Shown here one piece after another: positions 52,427 through 62,400 of a stretch of DNA of 64,000 bases. This stretch comes from JAAFHI01 sp039793685 (GTDB taxonomy: Bacteria; Acidobacteriota; Blastocatellia; Chloracidobacteriales; Chloracidobacteriaceae). The notes under the pieces were generated by a model that made no database searches, was not told where the DNA came from, and saw only the letters and a list, made by a program, of their open reading frames with translations. Numbering within the stretch: position 1 is the first letter of the stretch; each line of letters begins with the position of its first letter. The DNA lies in assembly GCA_039793685.1 (NCBI GenBank), contig JBDRAL010000049.1, forward strand, positions 62,001-126,000, read 5' to 3'. The translations under genes were made by a program, and so were the position numbers.

Positions 52427-53932
52427 ATGGACGCTCAACCCAGTTTCAACCTCCAATCGCTCGTCGGACAAACGCTCGACGGCAAGGTACTGCTCGAAGC
52501 CGTACTCGGGCAGGGCGGCATGGGCGCGGTCTATCGCGGGAAGCACCTGCTCCTCGAACGCTCCGTGGCGGTCAAGATTCTGCGACCTGAAATCGTCGCG
52601 GTGGACGGCGTGACCGAACGGTTTTTCCGCGAAGCGCGGATGGCGGCGTCCATCGACCACCCGAACATCGTCACGGTATTCGACTTCGGCACGCTGGCGA
52701 GCGGCGGGGCCTACCTCATTCTGGAACTGATCGACGGCGTTTCCCTGCGCGCGCTGCTTCAGGAAAAAGTCATGGTCGAGCCGCCCCTCGCGTTTGCGGT
52801 GTTTCGCGAAATCTGCGCGGCGGTCGAAATCGCGCACCGAAAAGGCATCGTCCACCGGGATTTGAAACCCGAAAACATCATGCTCAAGCGGCTGGACGAT
52901 GGCGGCGTGATGATCAAGGTCCTCGATTTCGGTCTGGCGAAGGTGGTCGAGGCGGCGGAAACCTCGTCGAGCATCACGCGGACGGGCGAAATTCTGGGCA
53001 CGCCGGTCTACATGTCGCCGGAACACTGCGACGGGGCCGAACTCGACGCCCGGTCGGATGTCTACAGCCTGGCGATCATTCTTTACGAAATGCTGACGTC
53101 GAGTCCGCCGTTCAAGGGCCGCATCGCCAGCGTCCTGACGTCGCACATCCAGAAACCGCCGATGTCGATGCGGGAAATGAACCCGCAAATCCCGCAAGTC
53201 ATTGACGACGTTGTCCTTGGCGCGCTGGAGAAGAAACCCGAGGACCGCCCCGATTCGGCAAAGGATTTCTGGGAGAAGCTGGAAATCGCGTTCGAGGAGG
53301 CATTCGGGGAAAAGCCTCCGGCGGACATCGAGTACGTTATTCCGGCCCGACCGGTCGAACCGGTGGTTCACACGACGCTCAAGGAAACCGACCCGGTCAA
53401 TACCCGTCCGGAATCGCCCAATAAAACCGGGGCGCAACAGGCAACGGTTCAGGACAGCGGCACGATGGTCGCGTCCTCGGTCGCGCCGGCGGGATTTTCA
53501 ACCGAAACCAGAACCAACGTGGCTGGGGCGTCGCTTCAGGCGACCGAAGTGGTCAATGCACCCGCCCGGCGACAGCCGCTACTGGCCGTGGGCATCGTGG
53601 TCGGCGTTTTAAGTCTGACCGGTCTGGGCGTTGCTTTTTTTTCGCGCGGCAAAACCGAAACGCCACCCGTCACGCCGCCCGCAACCGCGACCCCGTCTCC
53701 GACCGCCACTCCCCAGCCGCCCCCAGCCGAACCGGGGGGAACCGGCACGCCCACGCCCGACGCGGCAACGGCCAAGCCTGAAGAGGACCCAAAGAAAAAA
53801 CCGCCCGTTCAGCAAACCGCCAAAGGAACGGCGAAACCGCCGGAAAAGAAAAAGGACGACAACGTTTTCAAGAAAATCGGCCGCGTATTCGGTATCGGCG
53901 GCGACAAGAAGGACAAGAAGAAGAACAAATGA
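52427..53932 (+). CDS. Membrane-anchored Ser/Thr protein kinase
   Basis: 501 residues. A complete kinase domain spans about 15-285 (GQGGMG, AVKIL, HRDLKPEN, LDFGLAK, MSPEHCDG). A linker and one membrane helix (about 384-405) follow, then a Pro/Thr-rich and Lys-rich tail ending GDKKDKKKNK. The orientation expected for PknB-type kinases puts the kinase in the cytoplasm and the tail outside. The tail lacks PASTA repeats. The ATG lies 1 nt after the right arm of the preceding heptamer pair. Confidence 0.92.
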   Translation: MDAQPSFNLQSLVGQTLDGKVLLEAVLGQGGMGAVYRGKHLLLERSVAVKILRPEIVAVDGVTERFFREARMAASIDHPNIVTVFDFGTLASGGAYLILELIDGVSLRALLQEKVMVEPPLAFAVFREICAAVEIAHRKGIVHRDLKPENIMLKRLDDGGVMIKVLDFGLAKVVEAAETSSSITRTGEILGTPVYMSPEHCDGAELDARSDVYSLAIILYEMLTSSPPFKGRIASVLTSHIQKPPMSMREMNPQIPQVIDDVVLGALEKKPEDRPDSAKDFWEKLEIAFEEAFGEKPPADIEYVIPARPVEPVVHTTLKETDPVNTRPESPNKTGAQQATVQDSGTMVASSVAPAGFSTETRTNVAGASLQATEVVNAPARRQPLLAVGIVVGVLSLTGLGVAFFSRGKTETPPVTPPATATPSPTATPQPPPAEPGGTGTPTPDAATAKPEEDPKKKPPVQQTAKGTAKPPEKKKDDNVFKKIGRVFGIGGDKKDKKKNK

Positions 53933-54345
53933 CGGGTGGATTGACGTTTCCTGACTTGTCTTGTTCAAACCTTCGTCCCAGAATCCGCGTCAGAACTTAG
54001 CAGTTAGCAGTTAGCAGTTAGCAGTTAGCAGTTAGCAGTTAGCAGTTAGCAGTTAGCAGTTAGCAGTTAGCAGTTAGCAGTTAGCAGTTAGCAGGATTTT
54101 TTTCAGATCGTAAGCACTGTCAATCACTTACTACTGGTTACTGAACCGATGCGAATCAAGGGTTCAAATCAGGTGTTTAGAATCAACGGGTTAAAGGCTG
54201 TTTTCCGAGTATCCACAAAACCACAAGCCGCTAAATCCTTTATTTGCAACAACCGAATTCTTTAACCCTTGATTCGCTTTACTGACTGCTAACTACTAAC
54301 TGCTAACTGCTAACGACTAACCGCTTCCACCAAGGAACGCCCCCC
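53933..54345. other. 413-bp gap with a perfect heptamer array and nested inverted repeat
   Basis: It contains 14 perfect TTAGCAG units (53997-54094), a reverse-complement array (54281-54322), and a 14-bp inverted repeat in between. These are annotated separately. No gene is supported. Confidence 0.6.
53997..54322. repeat. Perfect 14-copy TTAGCAG array with inverted partner
   Basis: 53997-54094 is exactly 98 bp, 14 identical TTAGCAG units. 54281-54322 holds about six CTAACTG-type units in the reverse sense. Inside, GCGAATCAAGGGTT (54151-54164) and its exact reverse complement (54264-54277) form a second, nested stem. The spacer is AT-richer than the flanking genes. Perfect copies suggest recent expansion. 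Confidence 0.95.
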
Positions 54346-55998
54346 ATGTCCTCCAGTAATCCCATCGGAACGACGCTCGAAGGAAAGTACCGCATCGAAT
54401 CGAAAATCGGTGCGGGCGGCTTCGGCACGGTGTATCGCGCGTTCCACCTCGGTCTCGGCCAGCCGGTCGCGGTCAAGCTGCTCAACGCGGGACTCGACCA
54501 TGCCACGGAAGAAGACATTGCCCGGTTTCGGCAGGAAGCGGCCTCGGCGTTCCGGCTGAAACACCCGAACGCGGTCACGGTCTACGATTTCGGCGTCACG
54601 ACGGACGGCGTCGCCTACCTCGTGATGGAATTGCTGGAAGGAAAGGCACTGTCGCACGAGTTGTACCAGACGGGAGCAATGACGCCGCAGCGGGCGGCGG
54701 AAATTCTGATTCCGGTGTGCAGCGTGCTCGCGGAAGCCCATGCGGAGGGTGTCATCCACCGCGACATCAAGCCGGACAACATCTTTCTCAATCAGGGGAA
54801 GCGGGGCGAAATCGTCAAGGTAGTGGATTTCGGCATCGCCAAGCTGGTGGACGCCGCGGCGACCTCGGGACGGCAGTCGAGTACCGGACTGGTCGGAACA
54901 CCCGCCTATCTTTCGCCGGAACGCCTTCAGAATCTTCCCTACGACGGACGGGCCGACGTCTACAGCGTCGGCATCATGTTTTACCAGATGCTCGCCGGAC
55001 GCGTGCCGTTCAAGACGACCGATCCCGGCAACGTCGCAGCGCTGCTGCTGATGCACGTCACCAATCCGCCGCCGCCGTTTTCCGAACTCGGCATCGACGT
55101 TCCGCCCAATGTGGAGGGCATCGTCCGGGCGGCGCTCGAGAAAAATCCGGCCAACCGCCCGACCGCCAGCCAGTTGGCCCACATGATTTCGGAATCCACC
55201 GGCGTGGTCGTGCCGAGTCTGTCGGCTTCAGGCTTCCCGGCGGCGGTGCCGGCCCTGACGACTTCCGTGCTGCCGCCTTCCCTTTCGGAAATCCCGACCC
55301 AGATCAGTGACGACGCCCTTCGGCCGTCGGCGCTCCTGCCCGAAACGGCAGCCATCCCGACCGGGGATCAGCCCGAAGGCGCGACCATTCCGCTCGGGGC
55401 GGCTTCGACGCCGCGCGAGCCGGTTTCCCAGCCGGTCGCGACCGGGACCATCCGCCAGGACACACGCGGACAGGTCGTTGCACCGCCCCCTCCAACTTCT
55501 TCAAAAAAGAAAGTTTATGCGGCAGCCGCGCTCGGCGCGGTGCTGTTGCTGGGCGGAGGCATGTTCGCAGCCAAAAACCTGTGGTCGTCGCCTCCGGCGC
55601 AAAATGCGCCCGCCCGGATTCAAACCGGTACAACGACCAGCCCGACAACCGCTCCACCCGCCGTGGTCAGCGAGACGACGCCACCGGAAACGGCAAAAAA
55701 ACCGGCAAAACCTTCACCGGGAAGCCGTAAACCCGCGCCGCCCACGCAGGTCGAACCGCCGGCCCCGCCGCGTACGGATAACATTGCCGAGGAACGACGG
55801 CGCGCCGAGGAAATCAGAAAACAGCGGGAGAAGGAGGCGGAAGAAGCCCGCCGTCGGTCGGGAAACGGATTTCCGGTCAAAATCGACCCCAACTGGCGCA
55901 ATGGGGTGCCGCCGGGCGTCCCGCCGGGACTCTGGCGCAAATGGAAACGTCAGCAACAGCAGAATCAGGATCGCCCGAACCGACGCGACAACGATTAA
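54346..55998 (+). CDS. Membrane-anchored Ser/Thr protein kinase, paralogue
   Basis: 550 residues. Kinase motifs: GAGGFG, AVKLLN, HRDIKPDN, VDFGIAK and LSPERL. The domain spans about 10-280. A Pro-rich linker, one membrane helix (about 388-410), and a Pro/Thr tail with an RRRAEEIRKQREKEAEEAR coiled stretch and a Pro/Gly-rich end (PPGVPPGLWRKW) follow. Similar in design to the kinase 400 bp upstream, but the tails are unrelated. Probable substrates are unknown. Confidence 0.92.
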   Translation: MSSSNPIGTTLEGKYRIESKIGAGGFGTVYRAFHLGLGQPVAVKLLNAGLDHATEEDIARFRQEAASAFRLKHPNAVTVYDFGVTTDGVAYLVMELLEGKALSHELYQTGAMTPQRAAEILIPVCSVLAEAHAEGVIHRDIKPDNIFLNQGKRGEIVKVVDFGIAKLVDAAATSGRQSSTGLVGTPAYLSPERLQNLPYDGRADVYSVGIMFYQMLAGRVPFKTTDPGNVAALLLMHVTNPPPPFSELGIDVPPNVEGIVRAALEKNPANRPTASQLAHMISESTGVVVPSLSASGFPAAVPALTTSVLPPSLSEIPTQISDDALRPSALLPETAAIPTGDQPEGATIPLGAASTPREPVSQPVATGTIRQDTRGQVVAPPPPTSSKKKVYAAAALGAVLLLGGGMFAAKNLWSSPPAQNAPARIQTGTTTSPTTAPPAVVSETTPPETAKKPAKPSPGSRKPAPPTQVEPPAPPRTDNIAEERRRAEEIRKQREKEAEEARRRSGNGFPVKIDPNWRNGVPPGVPPGLWRKWKRQQQQNQDRPNRRDND

Positions 55999-56004
55999 CG
56001 CAGT

Positions 56005-56613
56005 TCAATTTCCCCGATTCTCCAGTACGAGCAACCGGACGCCCTTGGTGCGGCGGTTCTGCGACATCACGATGAGCACATTGCGCGGACCGGCCCCGGT
56101 CGGAATGACTTCGTGAAAGGTTTCGACGAGCCGCTCGGCCCTTCCCGAAACCATCGAATGAAAGGCGCAGGCAATATCGGGCAGGCGGTCCACCAGAATA
56201 TCGGTGAAGAAATTCCGCCCGACCACCGCATCCGGTTCGGTTTTCGTTTCCGCCCGCTCATCCCCGCGAAAAGAAAGCACTTCCCCGTCAACTCCGAGTT
56301 GAAAGACGCCGAACGGCAGCCCGAACATCTGCGTTTCGCGGCCGGTTGCGGCACGGAACAGCGACCGCAGCAGGTCACCGCAGAGCATGGTTTCGCTGAT
56401 TTTTCGCTGGACCGCCTCGGCCCTCAGATTCAGGACCGACAAAACGGTCGGCAGACGGCCTTCCTCGGTACTTCCGGTCAGAATGAACTTGTATGGCTCC
56501 TCAACCACGGTCAGCCGGGTGAGCGGACCGAGCGAGGCATTACGCCACCGCAATTCCCCGCCCTCGGTGCGGGAAATCAGGTCGGTCAGCAATGTGCGGT
56601 CGGCGGAAGACAT
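56005..56613 (-). CDS. PAS-domain protein of the photoactive-yellow-protein-like type
   Basis: 202 residues from the ATG at 56613. The longer frame overlaps the neighbouring gene and is unlikely. The middle part has PFGVFQLGVDGEVLSFRGDE and VVGRNFFTDIL, as in PYP-like PAS domains. The chromophore-binding Cys of PYP (PCTD motif) is missing at the aligned place (VDRLPDI). Light sensing with p-coumarate is therefore not expected. The N-terminal half is an unrecognised sensor or dimer region. Confidence 0.65.
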   Translation of the reverse strand: MSSADRTLLTDLISRTEGGELRWRNASLGPLTRLTVVEEPYKFILTGSTEEGRLPTVLSVLNLRAEAVQRKISETMLCGDLLRSLFRAATGRETQMFGLPFGVFQLGVDGEVLSFRGDERAETKTEPDAVVGRNFFTDILVDRLPDIACAFHSMVSGRAERLVETFHEVIPTGAGPRNVLIVMSQNRRTKGVRLLVLENRGN

Positions 56614-56667
56614 CGTGAAGACACTCCGAAACGGGCGGATGTCCGGGGGCAGGGGCGGAAAAGCGAT

Positions 56668-56691
56668 TTTCAATTGAAGATTTTCGATTGG
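56668..56691. repeat. Short GATTGAA-family fragment
   Basis: TTTTCAATTGAAGATTTTCG lies between two minus-strand genes and matches the arrays at 40669-40832 and 46189-46550. It is too short to tell arm orientation. Confidence 0.6.
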
Positions 56692-56728
56692 CAAGCCCGC
56701 GCGGGATGTTTTTCCCGAAACCGATGAA

Positions 56729-57148
56729 TTACAGGAAGCGGGCACGAATTTCCGGCGGCGGCAGCATGCAGGTTTCAAACTTGCCGAACAAGGCGTACCG
56801 ATATTTCGCGAAAAGGTCGTAAAAGAAATCCCGAATGGGGGTCGGCACGACATATCCGGCCAGCAGCAAGGACCAGAAACCGCCGAGGTAGCGCGCAACT
56901 TCGAGCGCCGCGGTCGAGCGGATAAGAACCCGCTCCGCCCCGTCGGTTCCGGTTTTGACGAGCATGACCGAATCGACCTCCTTCAATTCGGGATAGCGCG
57001 CGAGTACAGCCTGTCCGAAATCGCCTTGAAGCGCGGCGAACCGGAGCGTCCCGTTCCGATCAGACCCGATGACGGTCTGGACGGTGCGGTTGCAGAAACC
57101 GCACACGCCGTCGTAAAGCAGGACCAGTGACGGAGTTGAATCATCCAT
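56729..57148 (-). CDS. DCC family thiol-disulfide oxidoreductase (DUF393)
   Basis: 139 residues. LLYDGVCGFCNR is the DCC motif with its CxxC, and GDFGQAVLARYPEL and a C-terminal RYALFGKFETC match the family. Thioredoxin-like redox function is inferred. GGAG sits 9 nt before the ATG at 57148; the ATG at 57157 directly abuts it. Confidence 0.9.
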   Translation of the reverse strand: MDDSTPSLVLLYDGVCGFCNRTVQTVIGSDRNGTLRFAALQGDFGQAVLARYPELKEVDSVMLVKTGTDGAERVLIRSTAALEVARYLGGFWSLLLAGYVVPTPIRDFFYDLFAKYRYALFGKFETCMLPPPEIRARFL

Positions 57149-57195
57149 TGCGGGCATCTCCGGCCAGGAATCGGTACGGCCCGCTCTCCTGAATA

Positions 57196-57825
57196 CTATT
57201 TTGAAAGCTGGCGCGCCCAGTCATTCTCCGGCTGGACGTTTTTTTGCGCAAGGTCAACCACCCACTCCGCGGTTCTGGGGGCTTGGCCTTTTTCCTGAAT
57301 CGTGAATCGTACCCGCCATCGGTTGCCGTCCTTCACGACATTCCAGCCGGGGTAGTCCTGAATTTTGCCCTGATCGGCGAGTTGCGAGGCCACCCCCCCC
57401 GCCGCCTGCTCGATGGTTCCACCCTGCCTGGCGGTCGAACGGCTGACCAGTCGAACCGCCCTCACTCCTTCGTCGGCCGGCTGGGCGCTCAGATGTTGAA
57501 ATTCGAGAAATCCCCACCCCGCGACCCCGCCCAACCCGATGGCGAGCAGACCGGCCAGAACCATGAACACCGGACTCAGTTGAAATCCCTGTTTTGGAAG
57601 CCCCGTCAGCGTTTCCCGTACGATTTGCCCCCGCAGTTCGCGGGTGGCGAGGGCGGCCTGCTCTTCCTTTGATTTCGGAGCGGCATACTTTCCGGCCATC
57701 CCCAGCGCCTTTCCGCCCGGCGTCGCCTTCGGAACGTTCAGACCGCAATTCGGGCAATGAGTCTCATTCGGCGGTAATGAATGAAAACACCGTTCGCACC
57801 GCAAATCAGGCGAAAGCGAAGTCAT
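57196..57825 (-). CDS. Zinc-ribbon protein with one membrane helix
   Basis: 209 residues. It has an N-terminal zinc ribbon (CERCFHSLPPNETHCPNCG), a linker, one membrane helix (about 85-107), then a soluble domain (GWNVVKDGNRWRVRFTI, then AEWVVDLAQKNV) that looks like a small beta domain of unknown role. The ribbon would be cytoplasmic. It lies downstream of a divergent pilin-like gene. Confidence 0.7.
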   Translation of the reverse strand: MTSLSPDLRCERCFHSLPPNETHCPNCGLNVPKATPGGKALGMAGKYAAPKSKEEQAALATRELRGQIVRETLTGLPKQGFQLSPVFMVLAGLLAIGLGGVAGWGFLEFQHLSAQPADEGVRAVRLVSRSTARQGGTIEQAAGGVASQLADQGKIQDYPGWNVVKDGNRWRVRFTIQEKGQAPRTAEWVVDLAQKNVQPENDWARQLSK

Positions 57826-58164
57826 GGATTTTTCCTCCCATAAAGAAAATCACCCGGACCAACCGGCCGACTCACAAAAATCGTCGCTTTTTTCCTGACA
57901 AAACCTGTCACATGACCGTTTCCGGCAGGATTTGACTTCAACCAACGATACTGAAAAAACATATATCAATTCCTGCAAAAATATATTCAGCGCAACATCA
58001 TCGCCAGCAAGAAGCTCTTTTAAAAGAATAATTTACAAGAGAATCACCCAAAACCCCGTGAATCCGTTACTCCGGCGACAAAACTGTGGCGTGCCCATTG
58101 CATCAGCATTTTTCAGTCCGCAATCAACAAATTTGACGGAAATCTCTTGGGGGAGGGCTTCAGC
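57826..58164. other. AT-rich divergent upstream region
   Basis: 339 bp between two divergent genes, clearly richer in A+T than the rest of the window. A TTGACT at about 57930 and TATATCA about 25 nt later are possible promoter pieces with poor spacing. A resemblance to a c-di-GMP riboswitch was judged and rejected. GGGGGAGGG precedes the pilin start. Confidence 0.4.
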
Positions 58165-58737
58165 ATGCCGACCGACTTCCGGAAACGTCTTTTGAAAAAT
58201 CGCCCGCGCGGGTTCAGCCTGATTGAATTGCTGATTGTCGTCGCGATTCTGGGAATCGTCTCCGCCATCGCGGTGCCGAATCTCATTCGCGCCCGTGAAG
58301 CTGCCCGGTACGGCTGGTTTCAGGCGACCGCCCGCAGTATCGGCTCATCGCTGGAGGTGTACGCCAACACCAACAAGGGCCGCTATCCGATTGACGGGAT
58401 CAATTTCGGACCGCCCGGCCAGGATGCGACCAAATGGCGGAACGATTCGGGTATGGAGTGGATCGGCACGAGCAACGCGGCCCAGGAGCCGTCGTGGAAA
58501 ATCGATTATGAGGTCCACACGAACAGTTGCCCCGGAGCCGGGTCGGGAACGAGCTACATCGCCCTTGTTTTTCAGGGGGTTCGGAATCCGAGTCCCGCGA
58601 CGGCGCTTTCCGGCGATTGCACGAACCGGTCTGCTTATGGCCGCGGAGAGGCCATCCCGAACGAGGACGGTCGGGTCTTCGTGTTGCACGAAGCAGTGGG
58701 AACAGACCGACTCTGTCCCGACTCGAACTGCAACTGA
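58165..58737 (+). CDS. Type IV pilin-like protein
   Basis: 190 residues. The leader ends RGFSLIELLIVVAILGIVSAIAVPNLIRAREAAR in family form; the key part is RG-FSLIELLIVV with E at +5. Peptidase cleavage after Gly and N-methylation of Phe are expected. The C-terminal part has three to four Cys and a globular beta-region (TSYIALVFQGVRN). It is a pseudopilin or minor pilin; no assembly genes are adjacent. The start at 58165 follows GGAGGG by 8 nt. Confidence 0.92.
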   Translation: MPTDFRKRLLKNRPRGFSLIELLIVVAILGIVSAIAVPNLIRAREAARYGWFQATARSIGSSLEVYANTNKGRYPIDGINFGPPGQDATKWRNDSGMEWIGTSNAAQEPSWKIDYEVHTNSCPGAGSGTSYIALVFQGVRNPSPATALSGDCTNRSAYGRGEAIPNEDGRVFVLHEAVGTDRLCPDSNCN

Positions 58738-58748
58738 AGGATTTGAAT

Positions 58749-59336
58749 TTACGCGGTCGGCGATTTGCGGCGCGGGGTGATCTGAACCAGATCGCTCGCG
58801 CCGTTCGTCTTTTTGCGCGCCCGTACGCGGGCCGACCGGCAGCCGTCCACCACGATTCCGAAGGGGCAGAAATAACGGCAGGCCCCGCGTTTTCCGAGGA
58901 GGAAAACCGACCCGGCCACGAACCCGAGGAGGCCGAGGTGCATGGCGTGCGACCAGAGATTGTTTCCGTCGAAGCCGACCGAACTGGTATGGGCGGTCAT
59001 CGCGCCGCCCGAAAACGCCCAGGCGACGGGTACCCACACGACGCACAGGGCAAGCACGCCGAACTGGGTCCAGCGGCGATTGAAGGCAATGCGCGGTTTC
59101 GCCCACCGGGCGAGGAGGTCCTGCGCGCCGCCGAGCCAGCAGATCCAGCCGCAGACCCATCGCCCGGTCCGGGCCGTCAGGTAGACGAGGATGCCCCAGA
59201 ACAGAATGCCGTACATCGCCCAGACCAGATTCGGGATGACGGCGCGAATCAGCAGGACATGAATGAGAATGAAGACGATTTGCGTCGCCAATCGCCAGGG
59301 CAGGAGATTGCGGCGCGTTCCGGTCGCGGCAGCCAT
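58749..59336 (-). CDS. NapH/NosR-like membrane iron-sulfur protein
   Basis: About 195 residues from the ATG at 59336. It has four to five membrane helices with two cytoplasmic Cys clusters: WVCGWICWLG (the CGWxC motif of NapH and CcoG relatives) and ACRYFCPFG. The length is shorter than complete NapH or CcoG, and the usual 4Fe-4S ferredoxin domain is missing. It may hold one cluster and carry electrons from quinone to an unknown partner. Weak ribosome-binding site. Confidence 0.75.
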   Translation of the reverse strand: MAAATGTRRNLLPWRLATQIVFILIHVLLIRAVIPNLVWAMYGILFWGILVYLTARTGRWVCGWICWLGGAQDLLARWAKPRIAFNRRWTQFGVLALCVVWVPVAWAFSGGAMTAHTSSVGFDGNNLWSHAMHLGLLGFVAGSVFLLGKRGACRYFCPFGIVVDGCRSARVRARKKTNGASDLVQITPRRKSPTA

Positions 59337-59477
59337 GATTTTTTTCGCCCGCGGAAAAGAATGAAAAAGGGTGGAGACGACGTTCCCTTTCAGCCTATAC
59401 CGCGGATGGAAAAATCCGAACCGGAAAACCGAACGCCCGGAAGCGGCTGAATTCATTCTTCTTGAGGCGACCGGAGG

Positions 59478-62400
59478 ATGATGCTAGCGTGCGCCCAACC
59501 GTCGCAAACAACGATTTTTCCTGTAAAGCGAGACTTCGACGCAATGCTCGACTACGTTAAATACGAGTCCGGCGGCCTCTCCTTCGAGTATCCCGGAACA
59601 TGCCGCATCGAGTCCCGACCGAACTTTCAACTGGTACTTCACGGACCGGATGACCTCCGGATTTATTTCCAGACCACGTTGATTCCGGAATTGTCCGAAG
59701 CGAACAACGGCGAAACGACGCTCGCGGCGGTGCTTCAGGACATCCTCCCGCGCCTTCCGCAACTGGTCAGCGGCGAGAAATTTTTCTCGGCGGGATGTTC
59801 CGGGCTGACGGCGCGCATTGAATACGAACACCCGGACCTGACCGGGATCATCTGGGCGGTCATCATCAGCAAACCCGACGGAACGGTGCTGCAACGGGCG
59901 TCGCTCATCATCGTCGTGCCGCCCGCCGCGGCCGAAGCCCAGGAAGAAACCATCCGGCGAATTCTCGACAGCTTTTCCATCGGTCGCCACGCCGTGACCG
60001 ACCTCCACATTTCCTTTGGCCGCATCGAGCAGTTCGAATTTGATCCGCAGGCCGTCATCGGCACCCGGAAACTGTCCAGCCAGACCTCCGATGTCCCGCT
60101 GACCTACTCGGAAAACGAGATTTCAACCGTCAGCGCCGATGAACTCGCCGTGCCGGATGCCTTCCAGCCGACCGAGGAACTTCCCGACCCGAGCCGCATC
60201 ACGCCGCCCCACACTGTCGTTCCTCCGGAAATCCTCGCCGCCCTGGAAAAACCCGCGCCGCCCGCTCGGGAAACGGTTGCCCCCGCGCCCGAACCACCGC
60301 CCGCTCCGCCGCTTCCACCGGTCACCCCGCCCGCCTCCGCGCGCGGGCGCGACCACGCCTCGGCCGCCGACCCGAAAGCCTTCACCGTGGTCACGCTGTC
60401 GGTGGGGAACGGCGGCTATGTGGACGGCCCGCTCGCGCTGGCGAAATTCCTTCGCCCGAACGGCATCACCACCGACCCACAGGGAAATCTCTACATCGCG
60501 GATTTCGGCGGACACCGCATCCGGCGCATTTCGGTGGACGGCATCGTTTCGACCGTTGCCGGGAGCGGCGCGCCGGGATTCCGGGACGAGCCGGGCAATC
60601 TCGCCCAGTTCAACGGCCCGCGCGGCATCGTCTATGTTTCGGGATTTCTGTATGTCGCGGACCTCAACAACGCGCGCATCCGCCGGATTACCCTCGACGG
60701 AACGGTTGCGACCCACGCGGGCGACGGAGTGGAGGGATTTCGTGACGGCGGCGGCAAACAGGCGCAGTTTGACGCCCCGCGCGCCATCGCCGCCGATTTC
60801 GCCGGAAATCTTTATGTCGCCGACGGCGCGCGGGTCCGCATGGTGGCCCCGAACGGAACGGTTTCCACCATCGGCGGAAATGAACCGGGGTATCAGGACG
60901 GTCCGACCCGCGACGCACGGTTCAACATCCTGAGCGGCATTGCGCTCGATCGCGTCGGCAACATCTATGTCGCGGACGCGGGCAACAAGTGCCTGCGCCG
61001 CCTGAGTCGGGACGGCACCGTGACGACGCTGCCGGTCGGTCCCGGCAGCCGGGTCGCCACGCCGATTCTGCATCCGGTGGCGGTCACGGCGGCGATTGAC
61101 GGAACACTCTATGTCCTTGACGGCGAAGACTTTTCCGTCAAGTGCGTATTCCCCGACGGGAGCGTCGCGCGCATTGCGGGCACGGGTCGGCAGGGACATC
61201 GCGACGGACACGGCGGCGATGGCGAAACGGCGGCGGAGTTCTGGATGCCGACCGGACTGGCGCTGTTCAAGAACCGGCTCTACGTCACCGACCGCGAACA
61301 GCACGCCGTCCGGCTGGTACGAATTCCGGAAATCGGAGACATGGTCGTCAAAAACGAACCGGCGACGGCACAGGACGTCTCGGTTGAACGGCGCAATCCG
61401 GTCGCCCCGCTCATTCCCACGGGCCGCTCGCTGGCGGCGGTCGAGGATTACCGTCCGACCAAACCCTCGACCGCGGTTTCGGCACCCGGAAAGTCGTCCG
61501 GGTCGGGCGTTCCGCCCTACATCGGGCAGCGCGTGCCGACCAGCCGGCTCCCCGAAGAGTACATCGTGACGACACTCGCGGGCGGCGTCGCCGGGTATTG
61601 CGACGGCGTCGGGCCGGGCGTCCGGTTCAACAACCCGATGGGATTGTGCATCGATCAGGACGGCACGCTCTTCATCGCCGACCATTTCAACCACTGCGTC
61701 CGGGGCATGACCCGCGACGGGGACGTTCTGACGGTCGCCGGAAGTCTCAACAACGGCTGGCGGGACGGCGTCGGGCAGGACGCGCGCTTCAAGGGGCCGC
61801 TCTGCACGGCGGTCGGCCCGGAAGGCGAAATCTTCATCAGCGATCACCTCAACGCCTGTATCCGGGTCATGACTCGCGGGGGCGAGGTGCGAACGCTCGC
61901 CGGAAGCGGCATGCAGCGTCAGCAGGACGGTCTCGGCCGGGCGGCCCAGTTCGAAGGCCCCAAAGGCATCGCGGTTGACGCGACCGGACGGGTCTACGTC
62001 GCCGACGGCGTGACCATCCGCACGATTACGCCGGATGGCCGGGTAACGACGCTCGCGGGCGGAATTCGCGGCTTTCGCGACGGACGCGGCACGCAGGCCA
62101 TGTTCGGCTGGCCCTACGCGCTGGCGCTCGACGCGGAAGGCAACTGCTACGTCACCGACGCGGCCAACCATGCCATCCGTCGCGTGACGCCGGACGGCGA
62201 GGTGACGACCGTCTACGGCGGTGGCGAAATGCGCCAGATGAACTTCCCGAGCGGCATCGCCCTCGACGCGACCGGGGTCATCTACGTTTCGGATACAAAC
62301 AACCACCGGGTCCTTCGGCTCGATCCGACGCCGGACCGCCTCGGCGTCACGGCGTCAACCGTCTGCGGCGGACGCCGCGGCACGCGGATGGGCAACGGGG

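Noticed and set aside
53997..54094. CRISPR-like array
   Set aside because: Contiguous 7-bp units with no unique spacers.
54150..54175. Possible tRNA T-arm (GGTTCAAATC)
   Set aside because: No acceptor, D or anticodon arm fits around it; the sequence belongs to the nested 14-bp inverted repeat.
58030..58115. Possible c-di-GMP-I riboswitch before the pilin gene
   Set aside because: Some bases resemble the core, but the GCAAAGC-like internal loop and the closing helix are not there.
60123..62306. 727-codon frame antisense to the NHL protein
   Set aside because: Mirror pattern of the NHL repeats; no independent features.
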